From Butyrivibrio sp. (GTDB lineage Bacteria; Bacillota; Clostridia; Lachnospirales; Lachnospiraceae), in the NCBI GenBank assembly GCA_015056565.1, contig SVGB01000024.1, forward strand, positions 1-38,706: 38,706 nt of DNA, given 5' to 3'. Within the stretch, counting starts at the first letter, position 1, and each line of letters opens with the position of its first letter. Of this stretch, positions 27,631-36,088 are shown piece after piece. The notes beneath the pieces are model-generated. The model did no database searches, was not told the origin of the DNA, and was given only the letters and a program-made list of their open reading frames with translations. Both the position numbers and the translations under genes were made by a program.

Positions 27631-27670
27631 ACAATCAGGTTGTTGTGACACAAATTCTTTGCGAGGATGC

Positions 27671-30600
27671 ATGGAAAAGCTCAAATCCTGGAAATGTTTT
27701 AATATAATACTTGTCTGTTTATGCATCAATATCGTAGGAAGGCAGATTGCTCAGCAGTTTGAACTTCCCTTCTGGCTTGATGCCATCGGAACAATTGCAG
27801 CTGCAATAGAGGTTGGTCCTGCTGTGGGTGCTATATGTGGTATGGCTACAAATGTCATCGTTTCCTCGGGAGACTTTGTTGCCTTTCCATATCTTTTAGT
27901 TTCTGCGGCAATCGCAATTACTGCAGGTCTCATGTATCCCAAGAAAAATCCAAGTCAGCTTAAGGTTTTCACTGCAGCTGTGGTGACAGGTCTTGTGGCT
28001 GCTCTTATTTCAACTCCTATTAATCTGAAAATGTACGATGGAAGAACAGGAAATATCTGGGGTGATGCTCTTATGGACATGATCTCAAGAGATGTTCAGG
28101 TTCCTTTGATCACGTCTTTTTTGGGTCAGGCTTTTGTGGATATTCCGGATAAGGCACTAAGCTTTTTATTTGTACTGCTGTTTAGGCCGCTGGTCCTGAA
28201 GGTGGTCAGGGCTTTTAAGAGAAACGGAATGATGGGGATCATTATCATTTCTCTTTTGGTTCCAATGTTTTCTGTAAAGGCAGAGGCGTCAGACTTTGGT
28301 TCAGAGTATGCAGGTATCCTTTACACAGAGGATAGCGGACTTAATTCTGTTGAGGTCAATGCGCTCGCCCAGACCAAAGATGGATATGTGTGGGCTGGAA
28401 CTTATACAGGCCTGTATGTTTACGATGGATATCGCTTTAAGCTTAAAGATATAGATGAGAGGATCAGGAACGTCAATGTCCTTTTGGTAGACAGCAAGGG
28501 ACGCATGTGGATCGGCACTAACGACAACGGCGTTGCATGCTATGACACTGAGACTGGAGAGATCACATTCTTTTCCGTTGAGGAGGGACTTTCTTCCAAT
28601 GTTATAAGATCTCTTACTGAGGACTACCTTGGAAACATCTACGTGGGAACAGCCACTCAGCTGTGCAGGATAAATGCTGATATGAGCGTTGAAGCCTTTG
28701 GAGGAAACAGTTATTACGGAATAAATAAGCTGGCAAGCAGCGGAAAGACAGTAGCTGGCATCAGAAGCGATGGAAGCGTAGTGGTATTTAGCGACAAGAT
28801 GCTTATTTACGTCCTTGGGGGAGATTTTACAACCATCGCTGCCGAAAACGAAGGTAACTATATAGTTGGCAGCAGTAATAACTTCACAGGAAGACTGTTC
28901 TTTAGTGAAGGAAAGACAGACATCATGTCTAAGCAGTACTCCGATGAGCTTACTTACTACAACAAGATCCTGTACTCCAATGAGTATAAAGGGGCATTTT
29001 TGTGCTGCGAGAATGGTATCGGATTTTTGTCAGACAAAGGACCTCTTACAATGCTGACTTCCGATGATTTTTCAAGTTCTGTAAAAGACGTGATCATAGA
29101 TTACCAGGGAAATGTCTGGTTTGCTTCAAATACCCAGGGTATCAAAAAGTACTCCTGGAATCCTTTTGAGGATATCTTTGCAAGATCTAATGTCTCTGGA
29201 ATTGTGGTCAACAGCGTGCTGGTAAAGGACGGCCTTTTGTATGCAGGAACAGGCACTGGCCTTGTGACCATAGACCTTAAGACCTACTACTCAGTTCCAA
29301 TCCCTCACCCGGAGCTTCTAAGGAATGTCAGGATCAAGCACATTATGCGGGATGGCAAAGACAATCTCTGGTTTTCTACCTATGGAGAAGCAGGTCTTAT
29401 AAAGATGCTTCCGGATAAGAGTGTTGTCACCTTCGACCGCGACAAAGATGCTATCGAAGGAGATGTGTTCAACCTTACCTATGAGCTGTCAAACGGACAG
29501 ATACTGGCAGCTTCAAATACAGGTCTTAGCTTTATAGAAGATGATGTGGTGGTTAAGACTCTTGGAGAGTACGACGGTATAACAGAGCAGATATTGTGCA
29601 TATGTGAAGGAGAAAATGGTGTTATTTACGCCGGATCTGACGGCGGTGGAGTATATATCATTAAAAATGATGAAGTGGTGAGCACCATTGATGAGGAAGA
29701 AAATCTTAAGACTCTCATAGTGTTTAAGATCATCCCCTGCACAGGCGGCTACCTTTATGTCACCAGTAATGCGCTGTATTACTATGATGGTCAGAGCATA
29801 AAGCGACTTGATTCATTCCCCTATAGCAATAACTATGACGTGTTTATCTCAGATGCAGGTAAAGCGTGGGTTCTATCCGGAAACGGAATATATGTCCTGG
29901 ATGAAAAAGATCTTTTGAATGATGAAGTAACAAACTACCTTGTACTAAACAGGAGCAGGGGACTTCATACATCAATAACAGCTGGATCTAACTATGTTTT
30001 AAGCGGAGAGAGACTCTACCTTTCATGCACAAACGGCGTAAGAAGGATTTCAACCACCAACTATGACTCTTTTAACAATGAGTATGATATAAGGATAGCG
30101 GAGCTTAAGGCAGGGGATGCTGTGATACGGGAAGAGGACGGAGTATATAATATTCCGGCCACAGACGGACGTATCGAGTTTACTGTCGCAGTGCTTAATT
30201 ACTCCCTGTCAGATCCGCTTCTGCACATATATTTAAAGGGAGCAGAGGATGAAGGTATATGGTGCAATCAGGGCGACATGCAGAGCCTTTCATTTACGAA
30301 TCTCCCCTACGGAGACTATGAACTTCACGTGGAGGTGCTGGATACTTCCGGTATCAACGTGATCCGTGAAGAGGTATTTAAGGTGTACAAAGAGTCCCAG
30401 CTCTTTGAGCGAAGGTACTTTAAATTGTACCTGGCAGCAGTTGTGGTCATGCTGATCATGTATGTTGGATGGCTCATCAGCAACATCCTGCAGAACTTAA
30501 GCAGCGTCCAGCAGCTCAAGGAGGAGGCTGGCAGAGATCCTCTTACCGGCCTTTACAATAAGAGAGGGGCAAAAGAGATCCTGGTACCACTTTGCAAAAC

Positions 30601-31453
30601 TCAAACAGGTATCTTTACTATTTTTGACCTGGACAGCTTCAAGGCTGTTAATGATATTTATGGCCATGACATGGGTGACAGAATGCTGATCGAACTGTCA
30701 GGGATACTCAGGAAAAATGCCAAAGAAAATGACATTCTCTGCAGGATCGGCGGAGATGAATTCATAGCCTTCTTCCAGGATATGGATGAAGAGGGCTTAA
30801 GAAACATGAGTAAAACTCTGAATGAGGAAGTTTTAAAGCTTGCCAAGAGGCTTATGGGTAACGACATGGTAATTCCTCTTGGAATATCCATAGGAGCGGT
30901 TGAAGTTGGCAAGGATGGGGATTTTGAAGAATATGATCTTCTCTTTAAGAAGGCGGACAGAGCTCTTTACATGGTGAAAAACTCTGGCAAGCACGGATGT
31001 CTTTTGTTTAATGACGATATTCTTACCAAGGACTCCAAGTACGACACAGACTACCTCATGAGTCTTGAGGAGCTTCGAAAGATAATCAGTGAAAGAAGCG
31101 GAACTGAAAAGGCCTACAGGGCCGATGAAGAGAGCCTGTTTGATGTTTACAGGCTTCTTGTCAGGATCAAAAATGGCGGGATGAGTGATACTGCGCTTTT
31201 AAGATACACTATCCGCAGTAAAGACAACAAAGAAGTTTCCGGAGTGGTACTTGAGCAGTTTTATGATATCTTAAAAGATGTTCTAGGATCAACAGACGTC
31301 TTTTCGCCTGATGGCCACGGAAATATTCTGCTTTTGCTCATCGGAAAGAATGTTGAAGATGCAGGCAGACTGTCGGATATAGTAATGGAGAAGTGGAGCG
31401 CTGATCCTTATAGCCAGGACTGCATGATAAACATCGAGAAGGAGATGCTATAA
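27671..31453 (+). CDS. Membrane diguanylate cyclase: ECF-S-like domain, sensor propeller, Y_Y_Y, GGDEF, degenerate GGDEF
   Basis: 1260 residues. Residues about 5-200 hold several membrane helices resembling an ECF transporter S component (FELPFWLDAIGTIAAAIEVG, GPAVGAICGMATNVIV). From about 214 to 790 come two-component-regulator propeller repeats of the form DGYVWAGTYTGLYVYDGY, then a Y_Y_Y-like domain (about 817-907) and a membrane helix near 919-940. The GGDEF domain follows (DPLTGLYNKRG, FDLDSFKAVNDIYGHDMGD, IGGDEF at 1026-1031) with an intact active site. The inhibitory RxxD site reads KEND. The last about 110 residues look like a second GGDEF fold whose motif has decayed to DGHGN (1214-1218). 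It should make cyclic di-GMP in response to an extracellular ligand. Start chosen at 27671 by AGGA and the promoter position. Confidence 0.85.
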   Translation: MEKLKSWKCFNIILVCLCINIVGRQIAQQFELPFWLDAIGTIAAAIEVGPAVGAICGMATNVIVSSGDFVAFPYLLVSAAIAITAGLMYPKKNPSQLKVFTAAVVTGLVAALISTPINLKMYDGRTGNIWGDALMDMISRDVQVPLITSFLGQAFVDIPDKALSFLFVLLFRPLVLKVVRAFKRNGMMGIIIISLLVPMFSVKAEASDFGSEYAGILYTEDSGLNSVEVNALAQTKDGYVWAGTYTGLYVYDGYRFKLKDIDERIRNVNVLLVDSKGRMWIGTNDNGVACYDTETGEITFFSVEEGLSSNVIRSLTEDYLGNIYVGTATQLCRINADMSVEAFGGNSYYGINKLASSGKTVAGIRSDGSVVVFSDKMLIYVLGGDFTTIAAENEGNYIVGSSNNFTGRLFFSEGKTDIMSKQYSDELTYYNKILYSNEYKGAFLCCENGIGFLSDKGPLTMLTSDDFSSSVKDVIIDYQGNVWFASNTQGIKKYSWNPFEDIFARSNVSGIVVNSVLVKDGLLYAGTGTGLVTIDLKTYYSVPIPHPELLRNVRIKHIMRDGKDNLWFSTYGEAGLIKMLPDKSVVTFDRDKDAIEGDVFNLTYELSNGQILAASNTGLSFIEDDVVVKTLGEYDGITEQILCICEGENGVIYAGSDGGGVYIIKNDEVVSTIDEEENLKTLIVFKIIPCTGGYLYVTSNALYYYDGQSIKRLDSFPYSNNYDVFISDAGKAWVLSGNGIYVLDEKDLLNDEVTNYLVLNRSRGLHTSITAGSNYVLSGERLYLSCTNGVRRISTTNYDSFNNEYDIRIAELKAGDAVIREEDGVYNIPATDGRIEFTVAVLNYSLSDPLLHIYLKGAEDEGIWCNQGDMQSLSFTNLPYGDYELHVEVLDTSGINVIREEVFKVYKESQLFERRYFKLYLAAVVVMLIMYVGWLISNILQNLSSVQQLKEEAGRDPLTGLYNKRGAKEILVPLCKTQTGIFTIFDLDSFKAVNDIYGHDMGDRMLIELSGILRKNAKENDILCRIGGDEFIAFFQDMDEEGLRNMSKTLNEEVLKLAKRLMGNDMVIPLGISIGAVEVGKDGDFEEYDLLFKKADRALYMVKNSGKHGCLLFNDDILTKDSKYDTDYLMSLEELRKIISERSGTEKAYRADEESLFDVYRLLVRIKNGGMSDTALLRYTIRSKDNKEVSGVVLEQFYDILKDVLGSTDVFSPDGHGNILLLLIGKNVEDAGRLSDIVMEKWSADPYSQDCMINIEKEML

Positions 31454-31454
31454 A

Positions 31455-32375
31455 TTGTTACAGACTTTTGTTTTGCTGGTAGATGAACATAATATAAAGG
31501 ACGAAAAAGTCAAAGAGTCTGTGGACGAGGTGGCAAGGTATGCAAAAGAGTGCGGCTGCGATGCGTTAGTCACAACTGACCTTGAGGGCTTTGAAAGCTC
31601 TTTTCCCAAAGAGGATAAGTGCAATACCCTTGTGGTCTGTGACAGGGGAGGGAGCTGCGAAAAACTTTTAAGTGACGGCTACTACGTAGTAGGAATGAAG
31701 CATGACCTGAATCCTGACGAGGAGTTTAAGGGCGCTAAATATGTCTTTTCAGAAATAGAAAACGTGGAAATGGACTCCTTCGTTAAGGTGTACCAGAGAT
31801 ATAGCGGAGAGCCCTGGGAGATACTAAGGACGGAAAGGCTCCTCATCAGGGAGACCACCGTGGAGGATGTGGATGAATTTTACAAGCTCTACAAGGATCC
31901 GTCCATGACCAGGTTTATGGAGGGGCTCTTTGATGATCCTGAGGATGAAAAGAGATATCAGAGGGACTACATTAAAAAGGTCTACGGCCTTATGGGCTTT
32001 GGAGTCTGGACTCTGGTAAGGCTTGAGGATGGAGCTGTCATCGGAAGAGCAGGATACTCCGTAAGGAACGGCTTTGATGAGGTTGAACTTGGGTATCTTG
32101 TGGGAAAAGAGTACCAGAGACACGGCTATGCCCTGGAGGCATGTGCTGCGATCCTTGATTATGGCAGGGACATCCTGCAGTTTGATGCTGTCCAGACCCT
32201 TGTTAAGAGCGAAAACACTGTGTCCATCCACATGTGTGAGAAGCTTGGATTTAAGAAGGTATCAGAGGTCGAGGTAGAGGAGAACATTTACGGAAAAGAG
32301 TATAAAGACGGCGAGAAAGTGGCTGTAAACCAGGCTACATTTGGAAAATATATCAAGATGGTCAGGACATTCTAA
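31455..32375 (+). CDS. GNAT acetyltransferase with an unassigned N-terminal domain
   Basis: 306 residues, TTG start one base after the cyclase stop, with AAGGAG upstream, so it is co-transcribed with it. The C-terminal about 185 residues are a RimJ/RimL-type GNAT domain: LRTERLLIRETTVEDVDEFY, GFGVWTLVRLEDGAVIGRAG, VELGYLVGKEYQRHGYALEA (acetyl-CoA loop) and SENTVSIHMCEKLGFKK. The first about 118 residues (CGCDALVTTDLEGFESSF, NTLVVCDRGGSCEKLLSDGY) are alpha/beta and remind me of a HAD-like or nucleotide-binding fold, but no catalytic motif is clear. The substrate is unknown; N-terminal amines of proteins or small amines are typical. Confidence 0.82.
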   Translation: MLQTFVLLVDEHNIKDEKVKESVDEVARYAKECGCDALVTTDLEGFESSFPKEDKCNTLVVCDRGGSCEKLLSDGYYVVGMKHDLNPDEEFKGAKYVFSEIENVEMDSFVKVYQRYSGEPWEILRTERLLIRETTVEDVDEFYKLYKDPSMTRFMEGLFDDPEDEKRYQRDYIKKVYGLMGFGVWTLVRLEDGAVIGRAGYSVRNGFDEVELGYLVGKEYQRHGYALEACAAILDYGRDILQFDAVQTLVKSENTVSIHMCEKLGFKKVSEVEVEENIYGKEYKDGEKVAVNQATFGKYIKMVRTF

Positions 32376-32391
32376 GGTTTGATGATAAAAG

Positions 32392-32525
32392 TTGACTGTA
32401 CGCAAATATTTTTATGGTATTTTTTAGGTTTATCTTGTAAGATAGTAGCTGTAGCGTAGAAATAGCTTAAAAATTGGCGGATATGAAGAGGAGAGACCTC
32501 TTACGGAGAGTATCCACCCTGGAGG
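32392..32525 (+). promoter_or_regulatory. Promoter and structured leader of the phosphate-transporter operon
   Basis: TTGACT (32392-32397), 17 bases, then TGGTAT (32415-32420) is a possible promoter with a weak -10. The leader of about 100 bases ends in a nested fold: outer GGCGGATA with TATCCACC (32476-32483 and 32511-32518, one mismatch) and inner AAGAGG with CCTCTT (32486-32491 and 32497-32502). The GGAGG ribosome binding site (32521-32525) begins 2 bases after the outer stem, so folding could control initiation. I do not recognise a known riboswitch class. Confidence 0.45.
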
Positions 32526-32529
32526 AAAG

Positions 32530-34323
32530 ATGAATTCATTAGAAGTTTTCAGTCTGGTAGCAGGATTGGTTGGCGGCCTTGCCATGTTCCTTTATGGAAT
32601 GAACGTCATGAGCGGCGGCCTTACCAAGGCAGCAGGAGGCAAGCTTGAAAGCGTGCTTGCCAAGGTCACAGAAAGACCTGTGATCGCTTATCTTTTCGGC
32701 GTTGGTGTTACAGCGCTGGTTCAGTCATCGTCAGCATCTACCGTAATGGTAGTTGGTCTTGTTAACTCGGGTATCATGACCCTCAAGCAGGCCGTAAATG
32801 TCATCCTTGGTGCAAACCTTGGTACAACCTTTACAGCATGGCTTCTTTCACTTAACGCAATCAGCAGTGACAACTTTATAATAAATCTTTTAAAGCCCAA
32901 GTCATTTACACCATTTCTGGCTATTATCGGTATTGGACTTTACATGTTCTCAAAGAGCGATAAAAAGAAGAACGTGGGAACCATCCTTCTTGGATTTTCA
33001 GTTCTTATGTTTGGAATGAGCAGCATGTCTGAAGCAGTTTCACCTCTTAAGGACGTGGACAGCTTTAAGAAGATCCTGACAACCTTCAGCAATCCTATCA
33101 TTGGATTTCTTGTAGGTATCATCTTTACTATGGTAATTCAGAGCTCCGCAGGTACCATCGGTGTACTGCAGGCGTTATCTCTTTCTGTTAAGGTCAAATA
33201 CAGCATGGCTATTCCTGTTGTAATTGGCGCAGAGGTTGGAACCTGTATCACAGCCATCCTTTCATCCCTTGGTGCAAACAAGAATGGTAAGAGAACAGCT
33301 CTTATGCATCTGTATTTCAACGTGATCAAGGCATCTCTTTTCATGATCATATTCTATGCGCTTCATGCAACCCTGAACTTCGCATTTATGGACGACAAGA
33401 TTGGAATGGTTGGTATCGCTGGTATCCACACCCTTGTAAACCTGGTGGCTACACCACTTATGCTTCCATTTTCCGGAATCCTTGTGGCTCTCGCCCTCAG
33501 GACAATTCCTATCGACGAGAGGGAAAAGAAGGAAGCAGAAGAGCAGAAGGGCATCCAGACACTGGATCCAAGATTCCTTGCGAACCCGCCATTTGCTCTT
33601 GAGCAGGCAAGGCTTGCAGCTATTGCCATGGCTAACATGTCTAAGGACGCACTGGTTAAGGCTATTGGCCTTATCAATAACTTTGATCCTGAGGTTGCTG
33701 CAGATGTCGAATACCTTGAGAGAAAGGTTGACAGCTACGAAGATCACCTTGGAACCTATCTCATGCAGATCAACGCTCATCACCTTGGCGTTAAGGATAG
33801 CCATACATTGTCAGTGCTTCTTCACTGCATAACTGACTATGAGAGGATCAGTGACCACGCTCTTAACATCATGCAGAAGGCAACAAGCATGAATGAGAAC
33901 AAGAGATCCTTTACACCAAAGGCTCAGGCTGAGATGGATATATTCTCATCAGCAGTTGAAGAGATCTTGGATCTGTCCATCAAGGCTTTTGAGAATCAGG
34001 ATGTCAAGACTGCCAAGCAGATAGAGCCCCTTGAAGAGGCTATAGACGGTATCCACATGGAGGTTAAGCGCCGCCATGTAAGAAGACTTCGTAAGGGCAA
34101 ATGTACTATTGAACAGGGATTTGACCTTTCAGATATTGGAACAGACTTTGAACGTATCGCAGACCACTGCAGTAATATCGCAGTAGGTATCATTGAAGTT
34201 GACGAGGATGCCTATGATGCCCACGGCTATATTCAGCAGCTCAAGGCTGATAAGGCAAAAGACTTTGAGAAACAGGTTGACTTCTATCAGAATAAATATC
34301 TGCTTCCAGCAGTAAAATATTAA
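32530..34323 (+). CDS. Na/Pi cotransporter family protein with C-terminal PhoU-like domain
   Basis: 597 residues. Two inverted-repeat halves each carry the QSS signature of the Na/Pi cotransporter family: GVTALVQSSSASTVMVVGLV and IFTMVIQSSAGTIGVLQALS, with about 8-9 membrane segments up to residue 330. The C-terminal 220 residues form a PhoU-like helical bundle (YLERKVDSYEDHLGTYLMQI, TDYERISDHALNI, DIGTDFERIADHCSNIAVGI) with ERISDH/ERIADH metal-type motifs. This matches bacterial NptA/YjbB proteins, linked to phosphate movement coupled to sodium. It is the first gene of an operon that continues through the FNR-like gene (gaps of 18, 18 and 4 bases). Confidence 0.92.
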   Translation: MNSLEVFSLVAGLVGGLAMFLYGMNVMSGGLTKAAGGKLESVLAKVTERPVIAYLFGVGVTALVQSSSASTVMVVGLVNSGIMTLKQAVNVILGANLGTTFTAWLLSLNAISSDNFIINLLKPKSFTPFLAIIGIGLYMFSKSDKKKNVGTILLGFSVLMFGMSSMSEAVSPLKDVDSFKKILTTFSNPIIGFLVGIIFTMVIQSSAGTIGVLQALSLSVKVKYSMAIPVVIGAEVGTCITAILSSLGANKNGKRTALMHLYFNVIKASLFMIIFYALHATLNFAFMDDKIGMVGIAGIHTLVNLVATPLMLPFSGILVALALRTIPIDEREKKEAEEQKGIQTLDPRFLANPPFALEQARLAAIAMANMSKDALVKAIGLINNFDPEVAADVEYLERKVDSYEDHLGTYLMQINAHHLGVKDSHTLSVLLHCITDYERISDHALNIMQKATSMNENKRSFTPKAQAEMDIFSSAVEEILDLSIKAFENQDVKTAKQIEPLEEAIDGIHMEVKRRHVRRLRKGKCTIEQGFDLSDIGTDFERIADHCSNIAVGIIEVDEDAYDAHGYIQQLKADKAKDFEKQVDFYQNKYLLPAVKY

Positions 34324-34341
34324 TTTTTCGGGGAATGTGTT

Positions 34342-35496
34342 ATGAATATCAGAAAGCTGAAGCATCTCGATGCTCTCGTTGAAAAACAAAGAGACAAGGG
34401 CGCTCTTTTGGGTGCAACCATGATCGTGGAGCACAAGGGAAAAAGAGTTTACGAAAACACCTTCGAGCCAGACAGACCAGACAGTATCTACAAGATTTTC
34501 AGTATGACAAAACCTGTCACAGCAGTGGCAGCAATGATGCTCTATGAGAGAGGCGAGCTGGATCTCATGAGCAAGGTAAGTGATTACCTTCCTGGATACA
34601 AGAACTGCAAGGTTGTATCTTCAGAAGGGATCAAGGCAGCTCAGAATCAGATCACAATAAGAGATCTTCTGAACATGACATCCGGAATAGTAATGTCCGG
34701 AGATTTTGGCGAAGCGGAAAGGCTTATGTCCAAGATCTACAAAGAGGCCAGGATCCAGAGAGAATCAGGAATCCTTAAGTCCAATGTAGATATCTGCAAC
34801 AAACTTGCGGAGGCAGGAGTTGCTTTTGAGCCGGGGGAGACCTTTAGATATGGCTATTCAGCTGACATTTTAGGCGGAATCATCGAAGTGATCTCTGGAA
34901 TGACGCTCTCTGAGTTCTTTAAAAAAGAGATATTTACTCCCCTCAATATGGAAGACACAGATTTTAAGATCGGTGAAGGCAAAGAGTTCAGACAGGCCGT
35001 TCTTTTCAGAAGAGATAAAAAGGGCAAGGTCGTAAGAGCTGAGGACGATGTAAGAAGACGCCTTGAGATGGAAAATCCCACAAAAGATCCATGGTGGGAG
35101 AGAGGCGGAGCAGGCCTTTACTCTACAGCCGGAGATTACGCCCACTTTGCCCAGATGCTTCTTAACAAGGGCTCCTATCACGGGAAAGAGCTGATCGGAA
35201 GAAGGACAATGGAGTTCATGACTTCGCCGCAGCTAACGGATGCGCAACTTCTTACCAACGATTTTGAATCCTGCATTGGCTATAACTACGGAAACCTGTT
35301 CAGAATACTGGCTGACCCTGCCAAGGCGGCGTCCAACGGAAGCATTGGTGAGTTTGGCTGGGACGGACTTGCAGGAACATATTTCTTTGTAGATCCTACT
35401 GAGGAGCTCATTTTTATTTACATGCAGCAGATCGCTGAAGGCCTTGATTTCAGCTTTCTGCGCGGCCTTAAGCAGATCATCTACGGCGCATGTTAA
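34342..35496 (+). CDS. Serine hydrolase of the beta-lactamase (class C-like) family
   Basis: 384 residues, no signal peptide. The catalytic SxxK motif is SMTK (S54, K57) in YKIFSMTKPVTAVAAM, the second motif is FRYGYSADILGGIIEVISG, and the third-motif region reads GEFGWDGLAGTYFFVDP, as in the esterase/DD-peptidase-like group of PF00144 rather than true resistance enzymes. The cytoplasmic location argues against a role in antibiotic resistance; an esterase or peptide-hydrolase role is more likely. RBS GGGGAATG upstream. Second gene of the operon. Confidence 0.87.
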   Translation: MNIRKLKHLDALVEKQRDKGALLGATMIVEHKGKRVYENTFEPDRPDSIYKIFSMTKPVTAVAAMMLYERGELDLMSKVSDYLPGYKNCKVVSSEGIKAAQNQITIRDLLNMTSGIVMSGDFGEAERLMSKIYKEARIQRESGILKSNVDICNKLAEAGVAFEPGETFRYGYSADILGGIIEVISGMTLSEFFKKEIFTPLNMEDTDFKIGEGKEFRQAVLFRRDKKGKVVRAEDDVRRRLEMENPTKDPWWERGGAGLYSTAGDYAHFAQMLLNKGSYHGKELIGRRTMEFMTSPQLTDAQLLTNDFESCIGYNYGNLFRILADPAKAASNGSIGEFGWDGLAGTYFFVDPTEELIFIYMQQIAEGLDFSFLRGLKQIIYGAC

Positions 35497-35514
35497 GAGA
35501 GTTAGGAGCATATC

Positions 35515-36084
35515 ATGAAATTTGAATATATAGAAAAGAAAGACCAGGGTAAATTCATCACCCGCTATGACGTGCATTACACCATGGCTGATGGAAACGA
35601 GAAGGTCTACGAGATGATCTCAAGAGACCCTGACATCACAGACTACGACAGACTTCAGAACAAGGAAAAAGAAGACGCTGTTGCCATCATCATGCACGAT
35701 GAGACAGGCGAGAAGATTCTTATAAACAGAGAGTTCCGCATGGCAACAGGAAGATGGATATACAATTTCCCTGCAGGACTTATCGATGAGGGTGAGACAC
35801 CTGAGATCGCTGCAAAAAGGGAACTCAAGGAAGAGACTGGCCTTGATATTTTAAGGATAGATCAGTGGTGGGGACCCTGCTATTCTGCAATAGGGTTTTC
35901 AAATGAGAGAAATGCGTGCTGCGTAGGCGTTGCTGGAGGAACATTTTCTGAGAGCACCTCAGCTCAGGAGGAGATACAGCCGGGCTGGTACACCAAGGCT
36001 CAGATAAAAGAGCTTTTGGAGAAAGAGCCCTTTGCAGTCAGGACGCAGGCTTATTGTTACCAGTGGGTAAACAGTTCAAGGTAA
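35515..36084 (+). CDS. NUDIX hydrolase, ADP-ribose pyrophosphatase type
   Basis: 189 residues, RBS TTAGGAG 7 bases before the ATG. The full Nudix box is present, starting GLIDEGETPE and containing RELKEETGL, which fits Gx5Ex7REUxEExGU. The preceding FRMATGRWIYNFPAG segment is typical of the ADP-ribose/nucleotide-sugar pyrophosphatase subgroup. It would hydrolyse an NDP-X compound to NMP and a phosphorylated product. Third gene of the operon, 4 bases ahead of the regulator. Confidence 0.9.
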   Translation: MKFEYIEKKDQGKFITRYDVHYTMADGNEKVYEMISRDPDITDYDRLQNKEKEDAVAIIMHDETGEKILINREFRMATGRWIYNFPAGLIDEGETPEIAAKRELKEETGLDILRIDQWWGPCYSAIGFSNERNACCVGVAGGTFSESTSAQEEIQPGWYTKAQIKELLEKEPFAVRTQAYCYQWVNSSR

Positions 36085-36088
36085 ATAT

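Noticed and set aside
27602..27670. TTG start for the diguanylate cyclase at 27602
   Set aside because: This TTG is the -35 element of a well-spaced promoter, so it would not be in the message; AGGA precedes the ATG at 27671.
33262..33804. 180-residue minus-strand frame opposite the Na/Pi cotransporter gene
   Set aside because: Shadow of the conserved gene; composition and lack of start signals argue against coding.
34342..35496. Antibiotic-resistance beta-lactamase
   Set aside because: No signal peptide, and the motifs fit the cytoplasmic esterase-like branch of the family; resistance cannot be claimed.
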